A DNA stretch of 64,000 bases from the NCBI RefSeq assembly GCF_003610235.1, contig NZ_RAPR01000001.1, forward strand, positions 4,712,001 through 4,776,000, written 5' to 3'. Positions 63,718-64,000 of the stretch are shown here, one piece after another. The translations under genes were made by a program, and so were the position numbers. Below the pieces are notes generated by a model. That model made no database searches and was not told where the DNA came from. It saw nothing but the letters and a program-made list of their open reading frames with translations. How positions within the stretch are numbered: position 1 is the stretch's first letter; every line of letters starts with the position of its first letter. Source of the DNA: Catellatospora citrea. Lineage in GTDB: Bacteria; Actinomycetota; Actinomycetes; Mycobacteriales; Micromonosporaceae.

Positions 63718-64000
63718 ATGACGATCTCGGGGCCGGGGTGGCGGTTGCAGATTCGGCATCGGACGGGGTTTCAGTACGGGGGGCCGGTGGCTTCGTCGTA
63801 CAACGAGGCGCGGATGTCGCCCAGCTCGGAGGCGCGGCAGACGGTGCTCGACGACCGGGTCAGCGTGTGGCCCACCGCGCGGACCTACCGCTACCAGGAC
63901 TACTGGGGCACCACGGTGACCTCGTTCGACGTGCAGGTGCCGCACGAGGTGCTGGAGGTGATCGCCGACGCGACCGTGGAGACCTCCGGCCCGGCCACGC
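63718..64000 (+). CDS. transglutaminase-like protein (N-terminus only)
   Basis: The first 94 codons are present; the window ends before the catalytic core. ISGPGWRLQIRHRTGFQYGG and SYNEARMSPSSEARQTVLDD match the N-terminal beta domain of bacterial transglutaminase-family proteins that follow alpha-E genes. The catalytic Cys-His-Asp part should lie beyond the edge. ATG 63718 follows GGGAGGAGAGGGG. Third member of the ATP-grasp operon. Confidence 0.85.
   Translation, partial: MTISGPGWRLQIRHRTGFQYGGPVASSYNEARMSPSSEARQTVLDDRVSVWPTARTYRYQDYWGTTVTSFDVQVPHEVLEVIADATVETSGPAT

Overview
The window is high-GC, gene-dense actinobacterial chromosome. GTG starts are frequent, many genes lack a Shine-Dalgarno and carry a -10-like hexamer 6-8 nt before the start, and there is a complete cvnABCD-type conservon. 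Small dispersed repeats of a kind I associate with Micromonosporaceae sit at gene junctions. I infer a Micromonosporaceae-like actinomycete and cannot name the genus. I see no phage, insertion sequence, CRISPR array, rRNA or tRNA.

Layout. 1-8.9 kb is a maltose/maltodextrin locus: a GH13 alpha-glucosidase (cut by the left edge), a LacI-type regulator, malEFG and a second GH13 enzyme, with TTGCAAG-like operators at malE and upstream of the glucosidase. 9-10.4 kb holds a shortened AbiEi/DUF559-like protein and a small membrane protein. 10.7-21.5 kb is nucleoside uptake and salvage: BMP lipoprotein, ATPase, two permeases, cytidine deaminase, thymidine phosphorylase, a DUF4272 protein, an RlmA-type rRNA methyltransferase, adenosine deaminase and a uridine-kinase-like protein. 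21.7-31.5 kb is the conservon (sensor kinase, Roadblock, DUF742, GTPase) followed on the other strand by an orphan binding lipoprotein, a large repeat-rich protein sharing the kinase's C-terminal tail, and a conserved unknown.

31.6-36.5 kb encodes a membrane-anchored SigE-family sigma factor followed by CydD and CydC. 36.6-48.1 kb has an acyl-CoA dehydrogenase, deoC with a complete and a half-length aldehyde dehydrogenase, two glycosyltransferases, upp, a methyltransferase and a phospho-sugar mutase. Together with the salvage operon, these genes give a route from imported nucleosides to free bases, pentose phosphates, glyceraldehyde-3-phosphate and acetate. 48-64 kb is mixed housekeeping: a Ser/Thr kinase, a mutase large subunit, an M20 amidohydrolase, a DUF4349 lipoprotein, a metallo-beta-lactamase-fold protein, an exonuclease, SCO6745-like, GNAT and GGCT proteins, LpdA-type quinone dehydrogenase, an ATPase behind a 47-bp palindrome, and an ATP-grasp/alpha-E/transglutaminase-like operon cut by the right edge.

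The most unusual content is non-coding or at junctions. There are several families of about 45-65-nt palindromes, one of which lies in frame inside the rRNA methyltransferase gene. A mini-cistron repeat (peptide beginning MSERSERI and ending ADERSEEKA) bridges cdd-deoA and deoC-aldehyde dehydrogenase by overlapping stop and start codons. A C-terminal module is shared by the conservon kinase and the neighbouring repeat-rich protein.
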